NCBI GenBank assembly: GCA_964550845.1 | Contig: CAZKAD010000009.1 | Span: 1-25,601 of the forward strand | Source of the DNA: CAYTKU01 sp964550845 | GTDB taxonomy: Bacteria > Patescibacteriota > Patescibacteriia > Magasanikbacterales > UBA922 | Direction: 5' to 3' | DNA length: 25,601 bases | Shown here: piece by piece, positions 14,529-20,619 of the stretch | How positions within the stretch are numbered: the stretch's first letter is position 1 | How the letters are laid out: every line of letters begins with the position of its first letter | Notes under the pieces: generated by a model | The model's input: only the letters and a program-made list of their open reading frames with translations | What the model was told of the DNA's origin: nothing | The model's database searches: none | Program-made: the position numbers and the translations under genes

Positions 14529-14573
14529 CTCATTGACAATGAAGACTACGGCTTAGACATCATTGTGAATGAG
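14529..14573 (-). promoter_or_regulatory. Long hairpin in front of rnc, candidate RNase III autoregulation site
   Basis: Bases 14529-14546 and 14556-14573 are complementary over 18 positions with three mismatches, around a nine-base loop. In the minus-strand transcript this gives a stem of about 18 bp between nusB and rnc. A GAGG ribosome-binding candidate lies at its base (14528-14531). RNase III in E. coli cuts a stem-loop in its own leader; a similar role here is inferred. Confidence 0.5.
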
Positions 14574-14598
14574 AAATTGAAATGAATTAAATAAAAAA

Positions 14599-15090
14599 TT
14601 ATTCGACTTTATTTTTTTCTTGTTTTTTGGCTTCTTCCATATCTTTTTCCTGCTTTTCCAGTTCAGGATTTTGTTTTTTCACTTCGTTATAGAGAGCACC
14701 AAGAATTCCATTGACGAATTTTCCTGATGATTGTCCACCATAACTTTTGGCAATTTCAATCGCTTCATTGATAGCAACTCGTCCTGGAATTGCATCATTG
14801 AATTTTATTTCATACACACCAATGCGCAAAATATTGCGATCTACCAAAGACATCTGAGTCATAGGCCAATTGCTGGCAAAGTCTTTAATCGTGGCGTCAA
14901 TTTGATCAATCTGATCAACAATTTTTTCTACACTTTCGCGAATATAACTGTCGTGTTCTTCAAGACCCGTGCCAAATTCTAATAAAAGTCCATCAATAAT
15001 AGCTGGCAGGGCAGCACTTGGTCGACCACGAAAATCCCACTGATAGAGGGTTTGCATGATTATGGAACGAGCAAGATGCCTATTTGACAT
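14599..15090 (-). CDS. nusB: Transcription antitermination protein NusB
   Basis: This encodes a 163-residue NusB, the all-helical partner of NusE/S10 in antitermination complexes on rRNA operons. MSNRHLARSIIMQTLYQWDF is the typical start. SLVDRNILRIGVYEIKF and the C-terminal VAINEAIEIAKSYGGQSSGK followed by FVNGILGAL are diagnostic. A charged tail rich in K and E (KQNPELEKQEKDMEEAKKQE) extends beyond the usual end. An upstream ATG at 15099 would add three residues; the ATG at 15090 matches the conserved start. It lies between rpmF and rnc on the minus strand. Confidence 0.95.
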   Translation of the reverse strand: MSNRHLARSIIMQTLYQWDFRGRPSAALPAIIDGLLLEFGTGLEEHDSYIRESVEKIVDQIDQIDATIKDFASNWPMTQMSLVDRNILRIGVYEIKFNDAIPGRVAINEAIEIAKSYGGQSSGKFVNGILGALYNEVKKQNPELEKQEKDMEEAKKQEKNKVE

Positions 15091-15150
15091 AAGTGTCATA
15101 CTTGTCCGTTTGGCGCATTACTTTGTCCAAACGTAATAAGTACTCTTATT

Positions 15151-15369
15151 TTAAGAAGTTTTTTTCAATTTTTTGAGGCGGCGGTTGGTACGTTTTTCAA
15201 CGTTTACTGCTTGTTTGCCACGGTATTGACCACAACCTGGGCAAGCGCGGTGTGGAAGCATTGGAGAACCACATTTTTCACATTTTCCTGTAGCCACCGT
15301 TTTGAGGGAAATATTGGCATTACGTTCACGTTTTGAGCGTGGTGTTCGTTTCTTCGAAGGAAGACCCAT
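15151..15369 (-). CDS. rpmF: 50S ribosomal protein L32 (bL32), zinc-binding form
   Basis: This encodes a 72-residue bL32. The basic N-terminus MGLPSKKRTPRSKRERNANI and the zinc ribbon are typical, with C30-x2-C33 (CEKC) and C43-x2-C46 (CPGC) all present, so this is the zinc-retaining paralogue type. GQYRGKQAV and a basic tail follow. The promoter at 15428-15456 gives a leader of about 55 nt. It is the first gene of the rpmF-nusB-rnc-tRNA block. Confidence 0.96.
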   Translation of the reverse strand: MGLPSKKRTPRSKRERNANISLKTVATGKCEKCGSPMLPHRACPGCGQYRGKQAVNVEKRTNRRLKKLKKTS

Positions 15370-15427
15370 ACATTAAAAGTTACAAATAACAAATGACTAA
15401 TTCCTAAGGGAATAAGATATAGAGCTG

Positions 15428-15456
15428 AGTATATAGGATTTGGAGAAAAAAATCAA
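15428..15456 (-). promoter_or_regulatory. Putative promoter of the rpmF-nusB-rnc block
   Basis: On the minus strand TTGATT (15451-15456) is separated by 17 bp from TATACT (15428-15433). The leader contains a small ATTCC/GGAAT hairpin around 15400-15415. Confidence 0.6.
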
Positions 15457-15484
15457 GAGGCAAAATACCCCCAAAAATGAAGCG

Positions 15485-15510
15485 ACCCGGGAAGCAGTGC
15501 TTCAACCGGG
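15485..15510 (-). terminator. Hairpin downstream of the second GC-rich orphan gene
   Basis: ACCCGG (15485-15490) and CCGGGT (15506-15511) enclose a second stem GAAGC/GCTTC. On the minus strand the hairpin is followed by a short T-rich stretch, so it may be a terminator for the small gene, though the T-run is weak. Confidence 0.5.
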
Positions 15511-15515
15511 TTTGA

Positions 15516-15542
15516 GGGGGGGGGAGGGGATTGGTGGGGATG
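15516..15542. other. G-tract cluster downstream of the second GC-rich orphan gene
   Basis: The plus strand has runs of nine, four and four G (15516-15524, 15526-15529, 15536-15539), so the minus-strand RNA is C-rich. It contains TGGTGGGGATG (15532-15542), identical to 4748-4758 behind the other orphan gene. Confidence 0.45.
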
Positions 15543-15545
15543 TGA

Positions 15546-15782
15546 TCAGTGTTTGTTCAGGCGGGAAAAGAAAATGACGAGCGGCGTCATCACCATGCTG
15601 AAGCTGATCAACATCATGGCGGCGAACCGATACTTCTCCTCTACGGAATCCCATACAGAATGAATCCCATACACTTTCATGACCTCGTAGACGAGGAACG
15701 AAAGTGAGAATTCAAGTATGAGGGCGATGGAGAACTGCCCGAAGGCAGGTCCCCAGTTAGAACCACCATGACCGCTACTCAT
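15546..15782 (-). CDS. Small two-helix membrane protein, GC-rich orphan
   Basis: This encodes a 78-residue protein that I do not recognise. It starts MSSGHGGSNWGPAFGQFS and has two probable membrane helices at about 14-36 and 52-73, separated by a short charged loop (SVWDSVEEKYR). The open frame extends upstream to 15890, but that part overlaps the promoter. The ATG at 15782 has GGAG seven bases before it and is chosen. The coding region is visibly GC-richer than its neighbours, with G/C third positions, like the gene at 4805-5137. It also shares that gene's promoter 12-mer and downstream G/C tract. It lies alone between the rpmF block and the FemX operon, transcribed away from the latter. 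Confidence 0.65.
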   Translation of the reverse strand: MSSGHGGSNWGPAFGQFSIALILEFSLSFLVYEVMKVYGIHSVWDSVEEKYRFAAMMLISFSMVMTPLVIFFSRLNKH

Positions 15783-15861
15783 TACGATCTCCGTTTCTGG
15801 CCACGGGAAATCCACGGCCCCACCTCGATAAAAGAACATCTTTGGCCGAAGTGGACAGGGG

Positions 15862-15890
15862 AATATAGCAGAAAAAGCCCTTTTTGTCAA
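15862..15890 (-). promoter_or_regulatory. Promoter of the small membrane protein gene
   Basis: On the minus strand a perfect TTGACA (15885-15890), a 17-bp spacer and TATATT (15862-15867) make a strong sigma-70 site. The leader is about 73 nt. TTGACAAAAAGG is identical to the -35 region at 5200-5211. Confidence 0.85.
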
Positions 15891-15902
15891 GGGCAGAGAA
15901 GG

Positions 15903-15931
15903 TTTACAAACCAGCCATATTTCGCTATGAT
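15903..15931 (+). promoter_or_regulatory. Promoter of the femX operon, giving a leaderless mRNA
   Basis: TTTACA (15903-15908), 17 bp and TATGAT (15926-15931) are near consensus. With the usual six bases from the -10 to the start, transcription begins exactly at the A of the ATG (15938). It is back to back with the promoter at 15862-15890, with 12 bp between the two -35 boxes. Confidence 0.8.
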
Positions 15932-15937
15932 GTAGCT

Positions 15938-16924
15938 ATGAAAATCAGTTTTTTTCAAGGGTCAGCTGAGCAATGGAATACCACTCTCCTCGAGCACAAA
16001 AACGAGGAGTTTTTGCAATCCTATGAGTGGGGTGAATTTCAAGCCAAAGAAGGAAATGTCTGCCTGCGTATAGTAGGAGAAACAGATGGAAAGATACGGT
16101 ATCTGGCAGAGGGGTTTGTCCATTCATTGCCTCTTGGCCTTAAGTATCTCTATTTACCCCATAGTGCGCCTCTTGAAGGAGCAGAACTCTCGGAATTCCT
16201 ACAATTTTTGAAGCAGCAAGGATTTGTTTTTGCTCGGTTTGAACCTATTGAAGAAATTGCCTCCCAAAATTTTAAAACTTTTCCTACTCATCATCGACAG
16301 TATGAATATACGAGTGTTCTTGACTTAGCCCAGTCTGAAGAAAAAATTTTGCAGAGTTTCCATGAAAAAACACGCTATAATATCCGCCTTGCTATCAAAA
16401 AAGGTATTAGAATTGTGGAAGAAAAAAATCCTGATATTTTTTGGCCTCTTCTAAAAGAAACCTATGAAAGAGATAAGATAAAAAGTCATAGTGAAAAATA
16501 TTATCGTGATTTTATTGCCCTTGACGGATGTACACAGTTGACGGCGTATTACAATGAAATACCTCTGGCGAGCCTTCTTCTCTATACCTTTGGCAAAACC
16601 ACGGTGTATGTGCATGGAGCATCGAGTAGCGAGCATCGTAATCTCATGGCACCCTATCTCTTGCAATGGGAAGCCATGACGCGCTCACGAGCGAGGGGAA
16701 CACAATTTTATGATCTTGGAGGCGTGGCACAGCCTGAACCCCATGATTCACCAAAGGCTGAAACATTTTTTCATTCTTCTTGGAATAAGCAGGACAAACT
16801 TTCGAGTGTCACTCGCTTTAAGGCTGGATTTGATGGTACAATAAAGCAGTATGCGAAAGCATATGATGTGGTGTTTTTTCCTTTGAAATATAATTTGTAT
16901 ACGCTCGCCAAAAAATTTTTATGA
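15938..16924 (+). CDS. FemX/FemAB-family peptidoglycan bridge peptidyltransferase
   Basis: This encodes a 328-residue protein of the FemABX (MurM-like) family, which adds amino acids from aminoacyl-tRNA to lipid-linked peptidoglycan precursors. LQSYEWGEFQAKEG near the N-terminus, HEKTRYNIRLAIKKGI in the middle and MAPYLLQWEAMTRSRARG before FYDLGG are typical of its two GNAT-like lobes, as is SSVTRFKAGFDGTIKQYAKA near the end. The coiled-coil arm of staphylococcal FemA is missing, as in FemX. Which amino acid it adds cannot be read. The upstream open frame (from 15884) overlaps the promoter; the ATG at 15938 is the start. Its stop overlaps the next start (ATGA). It heads a four-gene envelope operon. 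Confidence 0.85.
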   Translation: MKISFFQGSAEQWNTTLLEHKNEEFLQSYEWGEFQAKEGNVCLRIVGETDGKIRYLAEGFVHSLPLGLKYLYLPHSAPLEGAELSEFLQFLKQQGFVFARFEPIEEIASQNFKTFPTHHRQYEYTSVLDLAQSEEKILQSFHEKTRYNIRLAIKKGIRIVEEKNPDIFWPLLKETYERDKIKSHSEKYYRDFIALDGCTQLTAYYNEIPLASLLLYTFGKTTVYVHGASSSEHRNLMAPYLLQWEAMTRSRARGTQFYDLGGVAQPEPHDSPKAETFFHSSWNKQDKLSSVTRFKAGFDGTIKQYAKAYDVVFFPLKYNLYTLAKKFL

Positions 16925-17454
16925 AAGAATGGAAACTCCTCAAAAAAACCAAAGTATTTGATGCACCATACTCTGTGCTTGAACAGTGGAATTTAGAAAC
17001 GCCTCAAGGAAATGAAATTCAGCCGATTTTGAAAATAAATTATGATGCAGTTTTTGTGTTTGCCTTGACTGTGGATCATCAGATAGTCCTGCTCAAGCAA
17101 TATTTTGTGAGTAATTTATCTGCTCACTATACAGTCATTGCCGGATCAGTCGACAGTCAAAAATCTCCACTCGATATAGCAAAGGCAGAACTTCTCGAAG
17201 AAGCTGGTGGCACTGCTGAAGAAATAATTTCGCTTGGAAGTATTGTCGCAAGAAAATGGGATGTAGGCAAACATCATTTTTTCTTGGCAAAAGGAGTGAC
17301 TCTTTCAGGTCATCAGTCACTGGACGAAAGTGAAGATATTCAAGTTGAACTGGTAAGTATAGATGAATGCAAACAAATGCTCGCTCAGAATTTGGTTCAT
17401 GATAGTGGGGGAGTGGTGTGTGCCTATAAAGCACTTACATATTTACAAGTATGA
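16921..17454 (+). CDS. Nudix-fold protein with a degenerate Nudix box
   Basis: This encodes a 177-residue protein of the ADP-ribose pyrophosphatase-like Nudix type. The Nudix box region lies at about residues 75-97 (GSVDSQKSPLDIAKAE, then LLEEAGG). Compared with G-x5-E-x7-R-E-x2-E-E-x-G, the first Glu is Lys81 and the Arg is Ala89. Glu90, Glu93, Glu94 and Gly96 are kept. Loss of the first Glu and the Arg may weaken catalysis. It could have altered metal use or be a regulatory Nudix fold. The start overlaps the FemX stop (ATGA), so the two are translationally coupled. The substrate is unknown; the context suggests nucleotide-sugar or envelope metabolism, but that is weak evidence. Confidence 0.82.
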   Translation: MKEWKLLKKTKVFDAPYSVLEQWNLETPQGNEIQPILKINYDAVFVFALTVDHQIVLLKQYFVSNLSAHYTVIAGSVDSQKSPLDIAKAELLEEAGGTAEEIISLGSIVARKWDVGKHHFFLAKGVTLSGHQSLDESEDIQVELVSIDECKQMLAQNLVHDSGGVVCAYKALTYLQV

Positions 17455-18002
17455 AATTAACCATCAACCAAAAAATATTTTTGAAAATAAATGCGAGGCT
17501 CGGAAAACGACCTTGGCTTGATCGTGTCATGTATTTTTGTGGACAGTGGTTGATATTTATTTTTGCAATCTTTACATGTGGTGCGCTTTTATTTGATATG
17601 CACCGGACATCTTCGTGGTATGTAATAATTTTTTGTGCGATAGCCTTTGTCTGCGCGTTTGGACTAAGCTATTTGGTAGCAGTTTTGTTTCCACATCAAA
17701 GACCGATAAAAGAACTCGAGCACGTAAAAACATTAATTCATCCCCTTGGTACTTGGAAATCTTTCCCATCAGATCATACAATTGCCGCAACTATCTTTGC
17801 CCTCACGATTGTATCAGTTTTTGATGAGACAGATTTCGAATTGTGGAGTCTTTTCTCCTTGCCAATTGCCGTAGCAGTGATGTTTGGAAGAATATATTCA
17901 GGAGTGCACTATCCACGAGATATTTTGGGTGGAATTATTTTTGCTGTTTGTGGTATTATTCTGGCAGTTCTTATTTGTTCGCGTTATTTTTTTGCTCTAT
18001 GA
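17451..18002 (+). CDS. PAP2-family membrane phosphatase
   Basis: This encodes a 183-residue protein with about five membrane segments and the type-2 phosphatidic acid phosphatase motifs: R84-P85 (FPHQRPIK), FPSDHT with S107 and H109, and GRIYSGVHYPRD with R147, H153 and D157. The usual Lys seven residues before R84 is not seen. Members dephosphorylate lipid phosphates or pyrophosphates, including undecaprenyl pyrophosphate (PgpB-type). In this operon, between cell-wall and sugar-nucleotide genes, undecaprenyl-pyrophosphate recycling is a reasonable guess. Both ends overlap neighbours by ATGA. Confidence 0.88.
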   Translation: MKLTINQKIFLKINARLGKRPWLDRVMYFCGQWLIFIFAIFTCGALLFDMHRTSSWYVIIFCAIAFVCAFGLSYLVAVLFPHQRPIKELEHVKTLIHPLGTWKSFPSDHTIAATIFALTIVSVFDETDFELWSLFSLPIAVAVMFGRIYSGVHYPRDILGGIIFAVCGIILAVLICSRYFFAL

Positions 18003-18694
18003 ATGCTATTATTCTCTGCGGGGGACTTTCAACACGACTTGGTGAAATTACCAAAACCATTCCAAAAATTTTACTCGAAATCGGGGATAAAAGTGTCCTT
18101 GATTGGCAGCTTGAAAAACTGAAAAGTATTGGCATTAAAACAGTTGTCATGGCGGCAGGACACCTCTCTGAAGTACTTTTAAAAGAAGTTGGAAATGAAA
18201 GAAATGGCATGAAAATCATTTATGCTATAGAAGATAAAAAACTTGGTACTGGGGGAGCAATAAAATTTGCTTTGAGTTTTGTTGAAAACAAAAGCGAACC
18301 AAGCCTTGTACTCAATGGTGATGTACTCACGACTATTGATCTTTCAGATATGATTTCGAAAAATAAATTTGACAGTGATGGTATGATCCTTGGTTCGTAT
18401 GTTGAAGATGTGGCGAGCTATGGCACACTGGAATATGATGATTCGTATCATCTGACTGCATTCAAAGAAAAAGAAGGTATCCATAAGCCTGGCTACCAAA
18501 ATGGAGGGTTCTATATCATCAACCCTTCTTTTGTTAAATATTTTCCAGCGGAAGAAAATTTTAGTATTGAATACGATGTATTTCCTAAAGTGCAAGACCT
18601 TTTTGTCTATCAATCAGATCGTCCATGGATAGATATTGGTGTACCAGAGAGACTCGAGTGGGCAAGACAAAATTGGCAGACATTTGCCTCGTAA
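17999..18694 (+). CDS. Sugar-1-phosphate nucleotidyltransferase
   Basis: This encodes a 231-residue NTP-transferase (GT-A/RmlA-like fold) that makes NDP-sugars. MNAIILCGGLSTRLGEIT contains the nucleotide-binding GGxSTRL loop. K23 in TIPKILLEIGD binds the phosphate, LNGDV carries the metal Asp, and WIDIGVPERL ends the domain. The length suits the short mannose-1-phosphate or heptose-1-phosphate guanylyltransferase (HddC-like) group, without the C-terminal hexapeptide repeats of GlmU or GlgC. The exact sugar cannot be assigned. The long frame upstream (from 17843) overlaps the PAP2 gene; the ATG at 17999, overlapping its stop (ATGA), is the right start. It ends 3 bases from the convergent gene on the minus strand. 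Confidence 0.9.
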   Translation: MNAIILCGGLSTRLGEITKTIPKILLEIGDKSVLDWQLEKLKSIGIKTVVMAAGHLSEVLLKEVGNERNGMKIIYAIEDKKLGTGGAIKFALSFVENKSEPSLVLNGDVLTTIDLSDMISKNKFDSDGMILGSYVEDVASYGTLEYDDSYHLTAFKEKEGIHKPGYQNGGFYIINPSFVKYFPAEENFSIEYDVFPKVQDLFVYQSDRPWIDIGVPERLEWARQNWQTFAS

Positions 18695-18697
18695 GTT

Positions 18698-20440
18698 TTA
18701 ATAGAGTGATCGTACTTGCCAATTTCCATGATCAAAGAAGAATATTCCAATTCTTCTTTTTTCATTGCTCTGCATAAAGGCTGGTCGAAAAACAATTTTC
18801 CAGCTACTGGCTGTCGTATGTGCGTTGGTCGATCCATTTTGGCGTTCTATATCTTCGGCAAAACCATCATAATCAAGAGATGAAAACTCAGCGGCCGTAG
18901 AAATAATTTTTTTGTTGTTTTGTTCAGCATAGAGAAAAGTATCGAGCGCTGCACGCGTAATCGTAAATGTATTGTCTTTTTCGTAGAGTGTCTTACTTGG
19001 AGTGATGATCATATCAAGGGTCATACCAGTCGTTTGCGTAAAGGCAAAAGGATACATATTGCGAAACAGGTATACTCCGCGGTAAGAGTCAGGAACGCCA
19101 ATGATTACAGCCCCATCAAAAGTATGTTTTTTTTGTTCTTCAGCCATACTGACCAAAGTCTGATCTGCCAGCTTGGCTCCAGCATGCCAAAGTGCATTTT
19201 TTTGAAAGAGTATTCCATACCAAAAGGCAAGGCATGTAATGCCAAGCACTATGATGAGCGAACGAAGAATTTTTCTCTTTTGAAATTGGTTGTAGATGAG
19301 GAAAAATATTGAGGCAAGAATACAGCTGAAAAATATTGATGGCAGATAAGCCCAGCGTTCTCCTTCGCTACTTGGATAATTTTTATTATGGTCAATGATA
19401 AAAGAGATCACTGGGATAGTGGATGCGAGGTAAGCCAAAATGAAAAAAAGCATTTCCCATTGTTTCTTTTTGAAAATGGAGAGGGCAAAAAGGGTTGCAA
19501 AGATAATGAAAACACTGGCAAAAATGGCTATATGTTGTAGAAATGTTTCGGCAAGAGAAAGACGCAGTTCTGTCGAAACAATATGACTCAGAAGGAGATG
19601 AACTTCCGAGAGAATTATGTTTTTGATATCAAAATGGAGGCTGCCACCATAGTAACTAGCGAGTAGTCCAATCGCTTTTGAACGGAGAAAAAAATACAAC
19701 AGGACGAGTAAAAAGTAGGGAAGTACGAGAGTAAGTTTGATCCATCTTTGATGTAGGCCTTTTTGTTTCAAAAGTGTGAAAAACACAATACCAATAGAGA
19801 TAAGAGGAAGAGTGAAAGACGATTCTTTACTGAGGAGTGCTGCTCCAAATACTACCAGTGAAAAGGCATACAATAAAACCTGGGAAACACGTTTTTGCGC
19901 GTCGAGTGTCCTCGTCAAAAACCAGAGAGAAAGAAGTGAAAAAAAAGTTGCGAGGAGATCATTGGCCGATGCAATCCATATGACTGGTTCACTATGATTG
20001 GGAAGAGATGCAAATATGGTGGCAGCAACAAGTGCAAACCATTTTCTATTTTCTGCTTGGAGAAACGGAAGATGTTTCAGAAGAGAAAAAAGAAGAATAG
20101 TATTGGCCGCGTGGAGGGCAATCATCAGAATATGGAAACCTTCGCTCTCAAATCCAAATAAGTTATATCCAATTGTCCAAAATACATTAACCATGGGACG
20201 ATAAGAACCGCCTTCGTGGGTTCCTGTATAATTGGAAAGAAAATAGTGGGAGAGTGGATATTCCTCTGTTGAGACAATCCGCAAAAAATCCCAATCGTCG
20301 GAAAGAAATGTATCGTGGATATTGTGTAAAAATGGTAGCGCTGCCAGACAAACAAGAAAAATGTAAGGAAAAAATCTGTGAGAGAAAATATACATCAATG
20401 TATTTTTCAATTGTCTGAATTTTTGACTGAAAGACTTCAT
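18698..20440 (-). CDS. Multi-pass GT-C-like membrane protein
   Basis: This encodes a 580-residue protein with about ten or more hydrophobic segments. After the first (about 24-42) comes an acidic SDDWDF motif (47-52) in a predicted outer loop, as in lipid-dependent GT-C glycosyltransferases (PMT/ArnT/TMTC-like). GGSYRPMVNVFWTIGYN, LPNHSEPVIWIASANDLL and AALLSKESS follow the TMTC-like pattern. A soluble C-terminal part of about 170 residues is unassigned. It resembles the C-terminal half of the protein at 20620-22767 in motif order, so the two are likely paralogues. The frame extends to 20617, but the ATG at 20440 starts just before the first helix; the extension would run into the opposite gene's promoter. 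The substrate is unknown. Confidence 0.8.
   Translation of the reverse strand: MKSFSQKFRQLKNTLMYIFSHRFFPYIFLVCLAALPFLHNIHDTFLSDDWDFLRIVSTEEYPLSHYFLSNYTGTHEGGSYRPMVNVFWTIGYNLFGFESEGFHILMIALHAANTILLFSLLKHLPFLQAENRKWFALVAATIFASLPNHSEPVIWIASANDLLATFFSLLSLWFLTRTLDAQKRVSQVLLYAFSLVVFGAALLSKESSFTLPLISIGIVFFTLLKQKGLHQRWIKLTLVLPYFLLVLLYFFLRSKAIGLLASYYGGSLHFDIKNIILSEVHLLLSHIVSTELRLSLAETFLQHIAIFASVFIIFATLFALSIFKKKQWEMLFFILAYLASTIPVISFIIDHNKNYPSSEGERWAYLPSIFFSCILASIFFLIYNQFQKRKILRSLIIVLGITCLAFWYGILFQKNALWHAGAKLADQTLVSMAEEQKKHTFDGAVIIGVPDSYRGVYLFRNMYPFAFTQTTGMTLDMIITPSKTLYEKDNTFTITRAALDTFLYAEQNNKKIISTAAEFSSLDYDGFAEDIERQNGSTNAHTTASSWKIVFRPAFMQSNEKRRIGIFFFDHGNWQVRSLY
18734..18762 (+). terminator. Terminator of the femX operon embedded in the opposing gene
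   Basis: AAAGAAGAAT (18734-18743) pairs perfectly with ATTCTTCTTT (18750-18759) around a six-base loop and is followed by T's. It lies 40 bases past the nucleotidyltransferase stop but inside the 3' coding end of the minus-strand gene, where it encodes part of its EKRRIGIFFF segment. Confidence 0.7.
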
Positions 20441-20480
20441 AATATAAACAAGTGAGTTTTTTCTGCCCTTATCCTTCGAA

Positions 20481-20506
20481 AGATTCCTCGCGTTGCTCGC
20501 CGTGAC
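20481..20506 (-). repeat. Second, diverged copy of the dispersed intergenic repeat
   Basis: Read on the minus strand it begins GTCACGGCGAGCAACGCG and ends AGGAATCT. It aligns with the copy at 4629-4655 with several substitutions. It lies in the divergent intergenic region 20441-20619. Confidence 0.5.
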
Positions 20507-20550
20507 AGTATAAAAAGTATACCTGTATTTTTTTTTGTTGACAAGAATTT

Positions 20551-20578
20551 TTGCTTGAAAATAAGCGCTCTTTATACT
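20551..20578 (+). promoter_or_regulatory. Putative promoter of the GT2 fusion gene
   Basis: TTGCTT (20551-20556), 16 bp and TATACT (20573-20578). A second TATACT follows at once (20578-20583). A perfect TTGACA at 20538-20543 has no -10 at normal distance. The leader would be about 35 nt. Confidence 0.5.
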
Positions 20579-20619
20579 ATACTGACAGATACTTTTTATG
20601 TACGTTTTCATCCACACGC

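Noticed and set aside
17843..17998. N-terminal extension of the nucleotidyltransferase
   Set aside because: It overlaps the PAP2 gene. The Rossmann-like MNAIILCGG start and ATGA junction fix the true start.
20538..20543. Perfect TTGACA upstream of the GT2 fusion as its -35
   Set aside because: No -10 lies at 16-18 bp. TTGCTT with TATACT at 16 bp fits better, though the perfect box may serve another purpose.
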